From the NCBI RefSeq assembly GCF_002407245.1, contig NZ_CP010681.1, positions 1,364,001 through 1,428,000 of the forward strand: a stretch of DNA of 64,000 bases. Reading direction: 5' to 3'. How positions within the stretch are numbered: position 1 is the first letter of the stretch; each line of letters opens with the position of its first letter. The position numbers and the translations under genes were made by a program. Source of the stretch: Phaeobacter piscinae. Lineage in GTDB: Bacteria > Pseudomonadota > Alphaproteobacteria > Rhodobacterales > Rhodobacteraceae. The notes under the pieces were generated by a model. It worked only from the letters and a program-made list of their open reading frames with translations. It was not told where the DNA came from and made no database searches. This document shows positions 1-6,103 of the stretch, piece by piece.

Positions 1-1
1 T

Positions 2-211
2 CTGCGTCATTTCAATTGGGATCAGCGATGCGTCCAGGGTGACATCCACGGCCTCGGTCACGGCTATTGCTCCGACATCTTTGTAAATCTGAGTGAGTAC
101 GAGGTGTCGCAGACTGATCAGATTTCACCTGGCACTCAGTTGTTGGTGCTGGCGGCGGGGACGGGTGTGACCTTTGCGACCTGTCTGCTGGAACGAACGG
201 ACATCACTTAA
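2..211 (+). CDS. 3-oxoacyl-ACP synthase III-like protein, C-terminal fragment (cut by window edge)
   Basis: Only the last 69 residues are in the window; the reading frame is open to the left edge. The tail has the shape of the end of a FabH/KAS III fold: a GHGYCSD segment where FabH has its active-site Asn loop (GNTS-like), then a Pro-Gly turn and a hydrophobic strand ending in AAGTGVTFATCLLER, which matches the usual final strand (GxGLTWGxxLL-like) of this family. Such enzymes condense or transfer acyl groups between CoA and ACP. The next gene is an acyl carrier protein 16 bases on, and a phosphopantetheinyl transferase remnant follows, so the three probably belong to one acyl-chain or specialised-metabolite pathway. 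The His in place of Asn may mean an acyltransferase-type KAS III rather than a housekeeping FabH; this is inference from a fragment. Confidence 0.6.
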   Translation: MRHFNWDQRCVQGDIHGLGHGYCSDIFVNLSEYEVSQTDQISPGTQLLVLAAGTGVTFATCLLERTDIT

Positions 212-227
212 AAAGAGGTATGGAACA

Positions 228-497
228 TTGACAGCGATGATTTTCAAGGCAATCGAGACCGCGCTTTCCGAGGTTACGGAATGGCAGGTGAGCGGGATCA
301 CACCTGAGACTGAGCTAGACAAAGCTTTTGATCTGGATTCTTACATGTTCGTACAGTTCCTGCTGGCGCTGGAGGATCAGATCGACGGGCTACAGTTCGA
401 CCCGGACGCTATCGGACAACAAGAGTTCAATCGCGCGGCATCTCTGGTCAGCCACATCCAAGACCGCATCGGCGTGCGGCAGGCTGAACATGTTTGA
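228..497 (+). CDS. acyl carrier protein
   Basis: This is a small acidic protein of about 89 residues with the carrier-protein pattern: a helix, then the attachment motif FDLDSYMFVQFLLALED with Ser after Asp, followed by an acidic recognition helix. The Ser would carry 4'-phosphopantetheine and hold acyl intermediates as thioesters. Tyr replaces the usual Leu after that Ser, which is unlike housekeeping AcpP and suggests a dedicated carrier. I chose the TTG at 228 because AGAGG lies nine bases before it; the ATG at 237 (MIFKAIETAL) is the alternative. The gene sits just after a KAS III-like tail, and its last eight bases overlap the start of the transferase remnant, so the genes are probably co-transcribed. 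Confidence 0.75.
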   Translation: MTAMIFKAIETALSEVTEWQVSGITPETELDKAFDLDSYMFVQFLLALEDQIDGLQFDPDAIGQQEFNRAASLVSHIQDRIGVRQAEHV

Positions 498-894
498 TCT
501 GGAAAGCGCAGACAGCCTGTCGTCACTGACGGCCATGGCGCGCAACCATGCGCCTAAAGAAGCACTGGCTGAACTGGGGCGGCTGCGATCAGAGCATTTC
601 ACGCAGATATGGACCATGAAAGAGGCTTATATCAAGGCGACCGGGCAGGGGTTGGCATTGCCGCTGAACAGCTTTGCAGTCAGCTATACTGATAGCGCGC
701 CTGAAGTGCTCCGCAGTGCGGTGGGTGCTGTCTCGGATTGGACAATAAGCTGTTGGGCACCGGCTGCAGGCTACCGGGCGGCTGTCGCCGTGCACAGAGC
801 CGACGCCCGGGTTCACCATTTCAGCTTCGTAGAGGAGGATGACCCGGCGGTCTCGGGTTCTCTTTTGCGAAAACCGCATCCTGTCCGTCCTTAA
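490..894 (+). CDS. half-length 4'-phosphopantetheinyl transferase-like protein (possibly a remnant)
   Basis: The 134-residue product carries the C-terminal half of an Sfp-type phosphopantetheinyl transferase. It starts at FDLES, which corresponds to the GVDxE magnesium motif that normally lies near residue 110, and continues with IWTMKEAYIKATGQGLALPL, the WxxKEAxxKxxGxGL signature. These enzymes move phosphopantetheine from CoA to the Ser of carrier proteins, here plausibly the ACP encoded directly upstream. The normal N-terminal pseudo-repeat that completes the fold is absent, and no start further upstream in this frame looks real because that stretch encodes the ACP in another frame. Either a deletion fused the end of the ACP gene to the second half of the transferase, leaving a broken gene, or the half-size protein works as an oligomer, as AcpS does. 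I favour a remnant but cannot exclude function. Confidence 0.6.
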   Translation: MFDLESADSLSSLTAMARNHAPKEALAELGRLRSEHFTQIWTMKEAYIKATGQGLALPLNSFAVSYTDSAPEVLRSAVGAVSDWTISCWAPAAGYRAAVAVHRADARVHHFSFVEEDDPAVSGSLLRKPHPVRP

Positions 895-1044
895 TCCCCA
901 TTCAGGACGCAACTGCGCCGGTGCTCGGGCAAGATGGCGCCATGCACCAGAGACTCTGATGAGACTTCAAGCCAAGACATATGTCACATCACCCGGTCGT
1001 GGTGTGACAGTTTGCCACCCGACAGCAGCTACAGGAGCTATCCG

Positions 1045-1635
1045 ATGACCGCCTATACCGTTCGCCCGCAAGTTCGTTCACCACTGATCCGTCTTCTCGC
1101 CGCTGCAATGGCGACATTGGGTATCGGCAGTGGCGCCGCAACTGCCAAGAATGTACCACTCCCGGAACTATCCGCCCCGATCACCACCGTGCGGCTGGTC
1201 GGCGACGAAACCGCCTTGAAGCTGACCAACAGCCAAGGCGCGGTCCAGCCACTGGAAATTTCGACTGCAAACAGCTTGGGATGCGGTCTGGAAGCACAGG
1301 TGAAGCAAAGCGGCAAAACCCTTGAAATCCACCTGACACGCACTGGGCTGCGTAGCAGCTGGTGGTGCGAACCGAAGCTTCACATCTCTATGCCAATGGA
1401 TCTCGGGCTAAAGGTTGAAATCGGTAGGCTGGTGGCCGACATCCAGGGCGCATTTGGCGTGGTCGGAATCGCGTCGGAAAACTCAGTGGTGAATTTCACA
1501 GGGGATGCCGCCCGTTTCAAACTGACCGGCGCCAAGGCGATCTCACGGCTGGAGTTCGGCCCCGATACAAAACGGGAAAACGTGGATGTGAACGTGCCTT
1601 TGAACCTGTCCCACATCTCTTTTCGCACCAACTAG
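1045..1635 (+). CDS. secreted protein of unknown function, beta-rich
   Basis: This 196-residue protein begins with an apparent signal peptide: basic N-region, then LIRLLAAAMATLGIGSGAATA with likely cleavage before KNVP. The mature part is rich in beta-strand pattern (TTVRLVGDETALKLT, FGVVGIASENSVVNF, ISRLEFGPDTK) and resembles the putative adhesin or auto-transporter-like beta-solenoid proteins of the DUF4097 kind, but the match is by pattern only. Two Cys (in SLGCGLE and WWCEP) could form a disulfide in the periplasm. The ATG at 1045 follows AGGAG at 1033-1037. It is separated from the transferase remnant by 150 bases and from the next gene by over 500, so it is probably transcribed alone. 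No function can be assigned. Confidence 0.6.
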   Translation: MTAYTVRPQVRSPLIRLLAAAMATLGIGSGAATAKNVPLPELSAPITTVRLVGDETALKLTNSQGAVQPLEISTANSLGCGLEAQVKQSGKTLEIHLTRTGLRSSWWCEPKLHISMPMDLGLKVEIGRLVADIQGAFGVVGIASENSVVNFTGDAARFKLTGAKAISRLEFGPDTKRENVDVNVPLNLSHISFRTN

Positions 1636-2174
1636 AGCGTATCAGCGCGCACAAATTGAAGGCTGTCCAAACAGACCACATCGGCAGCAATCCTCCACTT
1701 TTCATAGGGGGATGTCACAAAGTAAGGCAAAGCAATTGTGCAGTTGGTCCACAACCTGTTATAGAGCAGATAGATATTGAATATACTTATGGGAGGTTTT
1801 GCCCCCCCCGTGAGGAAACGAACTGACGTAGGGTGATACAAAGGGTGCGATCGCGGTGCAGAATCACTCAGGCCGTCGCGGGATTGCCCTATGTTGTCGC
1901 GCCGATATCCGGTTCCCGATACCGCAGGGTTGAGCCACCAGATCGCCTTCACCCTTGCACGCAGGCAGACCCTGCGTCCTGCGCGGTGGGATGCGCGATC
2001 AGTCCAGCCGTTCACACGCGTCGGCCAACCGCCGACGCTGAGACCGCCCACCGCGGCGACACAGTTGTTTCATCTAACCCGGGCATTGTTACGCCCAGCA
2101 AACAGGCGTGCCGCATGGTCTCCGCCTGCGTCGCAGTGATGCAAGACGGCCGTCAATACTAGGGCAGCAAAAGA
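1636..2174. other. 539-base stretch without a convincing gene
   Basis: Open frames on both strands here lack ribosome sites and protein-like composition. The first part (1640-1800) is richer in A and T than the window as a whole and contains a run of eight or more C around 1800-1809 just before GTGAGG. No tRNA, inverted repeat or transposase fragment was recognised. It precedes the AraC-family gene and so should contain its promoter, but no clear -35/-10 pair stands out. Confidence 0.4.
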
Positions 2175-3254
2175 ATGATTTTCATACCGATTGAGTTCAT
2201 GTTTTCAGCACAGATGATGTTCTTGTTTATTCATGTGGTCAGAAACGATGACACGGCCAACAAAAACAAACCGTTTTTGCTGCTTATTCTGCTGAGCGCG
2301 GTTCAGTCGTTTTTGCTGGGTCTGCGGTGGGGCTATGATGTTGAAGCCACGTCCTACATTGTGCCGATACTGGCCACTTTGCTGCCGGCTCTGGTCTATG
2401 CTGGTGTGTTGAATGTTATTGAGCGCGACCGCTGGCCACTGGCGCAGCGGATGGTGGTCTATTACCTGCCGACCGTTCTGGTGGTCGGGCTGACGCTCTT
2501 CTGGCGTGAGGCAGTTGATATAGTCGTGGTGATAACCTTCCTGGCCTATGCGGTGGTCATTCTTCGGCTGCTGTTGCCGGGGACCGATGCGCTGGGGATT
2601 ACTCCGCTGGACGGCGCGGATTCTACCTACCGCGCAATCTTCTTTGCGGCGCTGTCTCTGCTGTCCTTTGCGTTGATCGACACGATCCTGTTTCTGAGCT
2701 TCATCTGGAAGCATGTGGACCACGTGCCGTCGGTGATCCTGTTCGCAAATTTTGCAGCCTTGGTGATGCTCGGCTTGGCTGCAACACTTGCCAGCAATAG
2801 CAAAACCCCGCCGCAGGACACGCCGCAGCCACGCCGACTGGATGAGGAGGAACTGAGTGGCTCGGCTACTATCCAGCGGATCGAGGAACTCATGAATGAC
2901 GATCATGTCTATCGAGATGCCAATCTGAACCTCGAAAGACTGGCACGCAAAGCGCTGATCCCATCGCGGCAAATTTCACAAGCAATCAACCGCTCTGTGG
3001 GCATGAATGTGTCGCAATATGTCAACGGCTACCGCATCGCAGAGGCCTGCGATCTGTTGCAGGCGACACGCCGGTCAGTCACCGATATCATGTTCGATGT
3101 GGGCTTTCAGACGAAGTCCAACTTCAATCGAGAATTTCGCCGGGTAACCGGTATGACCCCGCAGGCATGGCGCATGAAATATACACCGGCTGCTGAGGAT
3201 CCCACGGCCGAACCAAACACCGGCTGCGCCGCGGCACAAGGGGGCACGACCTGA
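2175..3254 (+). CDS. membrane-anchored AraC-family transcriptional regulator
   Basis: The 359-residue protein has two parts. Residues about 5-215 contain seven hydrophobic segments (for example PFLLLILLSAVQSFLLGL, YIVPILATLLPALVYAGVL, AIFFAALSLLSFALIDTILF), so it is an integral inner-membrane protein. Residues about 235-345 form an AraC DNA-binding domain with two helix-turn-helix units (LNLERLARKALIPSRQIS and SVTDIMFDVGFQTKSNFNRE) and the family ending FRRVTGMTPQAWR. Proteins of this build sense a membrane or periplasmic signal and bind DNA from the membrane; the signal here is unknown. ATG at 2175 follows GGCAGCAAAAGA, a weak ribosome site. It lies at the right end of the accessory stretch with the acyl-carrier genes and may control them, though no operator was identified. 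Confidence 0.85.
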   Translation: MIFIPIEFMFSAQMMFLFIHVVRNDDTANKNKPFLLLILLSAVQSFLLGLRWGYDVEATSYIVPILATLLPALVYAGVLNVIERDRWPLAQRMVVYYLPTVLVVGLTLFWREAVDIVVVITFLAYAVVILRLLLPGTDALGITPLDGADSTYRAIFFAALSLLSFALIDTILFLSFIWKHVDHVPSVILFANFAALVMLGLAATLASNSKTPPQDTPQPRRLDEEELSGSATIQRIEELMNDDHVYRDANLNLERLARKALIPSRQISQAINRSVGMNVSQYVNGYRIAEACDLLQATRRSVTDIMFDVGFQTKSNFNREFRRVTGMTPQAWRMKYTPAAEDPTAEPNTGCAAAQGGTT

Positions 3255-3365
3255 TGCGAAGTACTTGCTAAGGGATGGACGGCAAGACTCTGACGCGGTC
3301 CGAAACAGAGAGACGTTCCGCGATACACAATAAGCCGAAACCTGTGCACAACCATGATACGGGGG

Positions 3366-3680
3366 AGGGAAAGTGCAGGTTTCTGTTGCCAGGTACCTGC
3401 GAACCCCGCCTTACACGGCTAGGCATAAGGACTTAAGTTTCGGCGACATTAACAGCTTACGCTGCTACTGCCATTGCCGGAGCACGATTGTCATTTGCAA
3501 TTGTACAAGTTTCGCCGATAACGGTGGCAGACAGCCGAGACAAAGCTAACCCCTTTAGACGTTCGTCGATCCTGTTTCGACCCCATGATCCCCAAATGAA
3601 GGATGTTTGGTGGAGTCGCCGGGTACCGCCCCCGGGTCCGATCCGCTTATTACGAGCGCGTTTATGTCCATAGTTCCGAA
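3366..3680 (-). ncRNA. ssrA: transfer-messenger RNA, circularly permuted two-piece form
   Basis: Read on the minus strand, the acceptor piece comes first and ends in CGACTCCACCA, with the final A at 3608. Just before it is a T-arm: stem CCGGG/CCCGG around a seven-base loop. After a short intervening segment (3607-3585) the coding piece begins with GGGGTCG at 3584, which pairs with CGACTCC (six Watson-Crick pairs and one G-U) to close the acceptor stem. It continues AAACAGGATCGACG, close to the start of one-piece tmRNA. The resume codon GCA at 3498 opens a tag frame reading ANDNRAPAMAVAA and stops with TAA at 3459-3457. A stem (3375-3400) marks the 3' part. The permuted order is the known alphaproteobacterial arrangement. 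tmRNA with SmpB rescues stalled ribosomes and marks the product for ClpXP. The outer ends (3366, 3680) are approximate. Confidence 0.93.
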
Positions 3681-3690
3681 GAACAAGTCT

Positions 3691-3718
3691 TATATAGGCA
3701 GGTTTTTGTCGGATGCAA
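3691..3718 (-). promoter_or_regulatory. promoter of the tmRNA gene
   Basis: On the minus strand a -35-like TTGCAT (3718-3713) is followed after 16 bases by a -10 TATATA (3696-3691). Initiation would fall near 3684, a few bases before the acceptor piece. Position and spacing fit a strong housekeeping promoter for a stable RNA. Confidence 0.65.
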
Positions 3719-3791
3719 AGGGGGCGGTATCAAAATCCTGCAAGGTTTCTGATGGTCTGCGACGGCAAGGCTGAACCCTGACGAGGCTGCG

Positions 3792-4532
3792 TCAGCTTGA
3801 GGTGGGTCGCTGTGCGCGCGCCGCAAAAACCAGTGCCGCCAGCTTGCAGCTCTCCGCTTCCAGCGCGCTCAGATGGGTGGTGGCCGCGTCGCCATCCCCG
3901 GCCTCGATGGCTTCGACAATCTGGCTGTGCAATACAGTGATCACGGCGCGGTCCCGCGCGCTGAAGGTAATCATATTCATCAGCGGCTGCATCGCCTCCA
4001 CAGCGCCAGCCAGCTGATAGGACAAAACCGGATTGCCCGCCGCATCCACCAGCGCCCGGTGAAAGGTCACATCAGACGCACAAAACGCCTCATCGGAGAG
4101 ACCAGGTTGGCCCTGCCGGAAAATCTCCGCGCGCATGGTGGCAAGGTGATCTGCCGTGCGCCGGGTGGCCGCCAGCGGCGCACAGGCGCGCTCCAGCGCA
4201 TAGCGGGCCTCGCAGGCGGTATCGAAACTGACGGCATTCATGCTGAGCAGCAGCGTCGACGTGGTGATCTGCTGCGCATAGGCCTCCTCAAAGCTCAGCC
4301 GATTGACAAAGGCGCCGCCGGTGGCCCCACGCTGGGTGCGGATCAGCGATTGTGCGGCCAGCCGCTTCAGCGCTTCGCGCACGGTGGGGCGCGAGACCTG
4401 AAACTGCTCTGCCATCTCCGCCTCCGAGGGCAGCCGCTGGTCGACGATCAACGCCCCTGTGATGATCGCATCACGAATGGCTTCGGCGATCTGGGCGGAC
4501 AAATCCGCTGTGCTGCGAGGGGTCAATTTCAT
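3792..4532 (-). CDS. GntR-family transcriptional regulator, FadR subfamily
   Basis: The product has an N-terminal winged helix-turn-helix (LPSEAEMAEQFQVSRPTVREALKRL, about residues 35-60) and an all-helical ligand domain of the FCD type with the metal-binding Asp/His pattern (ASDVTFHRALVDAAGNPVL, then VLHSQIVEAIEAGD). FCD regulators bind small carboxylates and usually repress a divergent operon. The gene faces acuI, and a dyad with two GTCAGAC-type half-sites lies between them, so it very likely controls acuI and itself. The start at MKLTPRS (4532) gives the usual family N-terminus; an ATG at 4562 would add ten residues but abut the operator. In Ruegeria pomeroyi a GntR gene also lies next to dmdA-acuI, from memory. 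The ligand is not predictable here; acryloyl or propionyl metabolites are reasonable guesses. Confidence 0.85.
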   Translation of the reverse strand: MKLTPRSTADLSAQIAEAIRDAIITGALIVDQRLPSEAEMAEQFQVSRPTVREALKRLAAQSLIRTQRGATGGAFVNRLSFEEAYAQQITTSTLLLSMNAVSFDTACEARYALERACAPLAATRRTADHLATMRAEIFRQGQPGLSDEAFCASDVTFHRALVDAAGNPVLSYQLAGAVEAMQPLMNMITFSARDRAVITVLHSQIVEAIEAGDGDAATTHLSALEAESCKLAALVFAARAQRPTSS

Positions 4533-4563
4533 GCTCTGGCGCCGCCTGTCGGGAGAAATCATT

Positions 4564-4587
4564 TGTCAGACATTTAAAAGTCTGACA
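4564..4587. promoter_or_regulatory. probable GntR operator (dyad of GTCAGAC sites)
   Basis: TGTCAGAC at 4564-4571 and GTCTGACA at 4580-4587 form an exact inverted repeat. Each arm also contains a GTC-N-GAC core as expected for FadR-type operators (GTNNNAC-like). It lies in the divergent region between the GntR gene and acuI, immediately outside the regulator start. Confidence 0.65.
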
Positions 4588-4705
4588 TTTGATTGGCAAG
4601 AGCTGAGTCGCCGTCGTGGAGGAGAAAGAGGCCCGTCGGCATGATCGCTCAGCCAACGCACCCAGGCGTGCCGGTGCGCCAATGAATGTCAGAGGAGGAC
4701 AGATC

Positions 4706-5698
4706 ATGTTCAAAGCTTTGGTCGTGAACAAGGACGAAGACAGCGGCAAAACATCAGCCGCCGTTGAAACGCTCAGCCTGGATCAGTTGCCCGACGCAGA
4801 GGTGACGGTGGCGGTGGACTATTCCACAGTAAACTACAAGGACGGGTTGTGCATCGGTCCGGGCGGCGGGCTGGTGCGCAAATACCCCCATGTGCCGGGC
4901 ATTGATTTTGCAGGCACGGTCGAGGCCTCAAACGATGACCGCTACAAGCCCGGCGACAAGGTGGTGCTGACCGGCTGGCGCGTGGGAGAGGCCCATTGGG
5001 GCGGGTATTCGCAAAAGGCCCGCGTGCGCGCCGATTGGCTGGTGCCGCTGCCAGAGGGGATCGACACGCGGCAGGCGATGGCGGTGGGCACCGCAGGCTT
5101 TACCGCGATGCTGTCGGTGATGGCGCTGGAGGATCACGGGCTGACACCGGACCGTGGCCCGGTGCTGGTCACCGGGGCCGCGGGCGGCGTCGGCTCTGTG
5201 GCCACCGCGATCCTTGCCAACCTCGGCTATGATGTCGCCGCAGTGACCGGCCGCCCCGAGACGGCGGAGTACCTGACCGCCCTTGGTGCCACGCAGATTG
5301 TGCCGCGCGAAGAGCTGAACGAAACCGTCAAACGCCCGTTGGAGAGCGAAAACTGGGCCGGCTGTATTGATGCCGTCGGCGGCGCAATGCTGGCGCGTGT
5401 GCTGGGCCAGATGAAATATGGCGGTTCTGTTGCGGCGGTCGGGCTGGCTGGCGGGGCAGGGCTGCCTGCCACCGTGATCCCGTTCCTGTTGCGCGGTGTG
5501 AACCTGCTGGGCATCGACAGCGTGATGCAACCCTATGACAATCGGCTGCGGGCCTGGCAGCGGGTCGCCACCGACCTGCCGATGGAGAAGCTGGAGGCGA
5601 TGGTTCAGCCCGCCACCCTGTCGGACCTGCCAAAGCTTGGCGCCGATATTCTGCAAGGGCAGGTGAAAGGGCGCGTGGTCGTGGATGTGAACGGCTGA
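4706..5698 (+). CDS. acuI: acryloyl-CoA reductase AcuI
   Basis: The 330-residue protein is a zinc-free medium-chain dehydrogenase/reductase of the YhdH/AcuI type. It shows DYSTVNYKDGLCI near residue 40, the PGIDFAGTV strand, and an NADPH-binding Rossmann loop VLVTGAAGGVGSVATAI near residue 150. Length fits the family (about 328). AcuI reduces toxic acryloyl-CoA to propionyl-CoA with NADPH in DMSP and 3-hydroxypropionate metabolism. The ATG at 4706 follows AGAGGAGGA at 4691-4699, so the longer open frame upstream is not used. It is divergent from a GntR gene and followed by a repeat block and terminator, so it is transcribed alone. No dmdA (DMSP demethylase) or DMSP lyase is adjacent, unlike in some roseobacters. 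Confidence 0.9.
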   Translation: MFKALVVNKDEDSGKTSAAVETLSLDQLPDAEVTVAVDYSTVNYKDGLCIGPGGGLVRKYPHVPGIDFAGTVEASNDDRYKPGDKVVLTGWRVGEAHWGGYSQKARVRADWLVPLPEGIDTRQAMAVGTAGFTAMLSVMALEDHGLTPDRGPVLVTGAAGGVGSVATAILANLGYDVAAVTGRPETAEYLTALGATQIVPREELNETVKRPLESENWAGCIDAVGGAMLARVLGQMKYGGSVAAVGLAGGAGLPATVIPFLLRGVNLLGIDSVMQPYDNRLRAWQRVATDLPMEKLEAMVQPATLSDLPKLGADILQGQVKGRVVVDVNG

Positions 5699-5725
5699 CG
5701 CGGGCAGGCGTTACCCGCCCAAACC

Positions 5726-5771
5726 CCGGCCCACACTCCGGCCCACACTCCGGCCCACACCCGGCCCACAT
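5726..5771. repeat. short tandem repeat, 12-base unit CCGGCCCACACT
   Basis: Three direct copies start at 5726, 5738 and 5750 (the third lacks the last T) and a fourth partial copy starts at 5761. It lies directly after the acuI stop codon and before its terminator. Copy number could vary by slippage. Confidence 0.85.
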
Positions 5772-5802
5772 TTTGCGCAACACTCTGGCGATAGGGCAGA
5801 GA

Positions 5803-5829
5803 AACGCGCAGTACGGCTGCGCGTTTTTT
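5803..5829 (+). terminator. rho-independent terminator of acuI
   Basis: Nine-base stem AACGCGCAG (5803-5811) / CTGCGCGTT (5817-5825) with loop TACGG, followed by a run of T to 5829. The remaining 5830-6103 leads to the BCCT gene and should hold its promoter; nothing else was recognised there. Confidence 0.85.
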
Positions 5830-6103
5830 CACATCGGGTTGCCAGCCCATCCTGATGGTGCGCGCATAAGGCGCGACAATCACGCGGTTTTCTGCTATGC
5901 TCGGCCTCTGCACCCGACCGCGCCGCCGCTGCGTGCCAGCGCGCGACCCTCTCTTCTGGCATAGGCTCTGACCGGTCAGGCAGAGCGAACCGCGCGCACA
6001 TCGTCTGAGCGTTCCTGCGATTTTTTCACGATCGGCGGGAACCCGCGCAGCCGATGAGCAGTTGAGACACTGGACGTTCACATAAGACAAAGCAGGGACA
6101 CCC

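Noticed and set aside
1833..2162. 109-codon frame in the left intergenic stretch
   Set aside because: No ribosome site and Arg/Thr/Pro-rich composition unlike a folded protein.
3608..3627. Possible att site at the tmRNA acceptor end
   Set aside because: No second copy of TGGTGGAGTCGCCGGGTACC and no integrase were seen in the window, so an inserted island is not shown.
3488..3673. 61-codon plus-strand frame
   Set aside because: It is the reverse of the tmRNA gene, which explains its conserved sequence.
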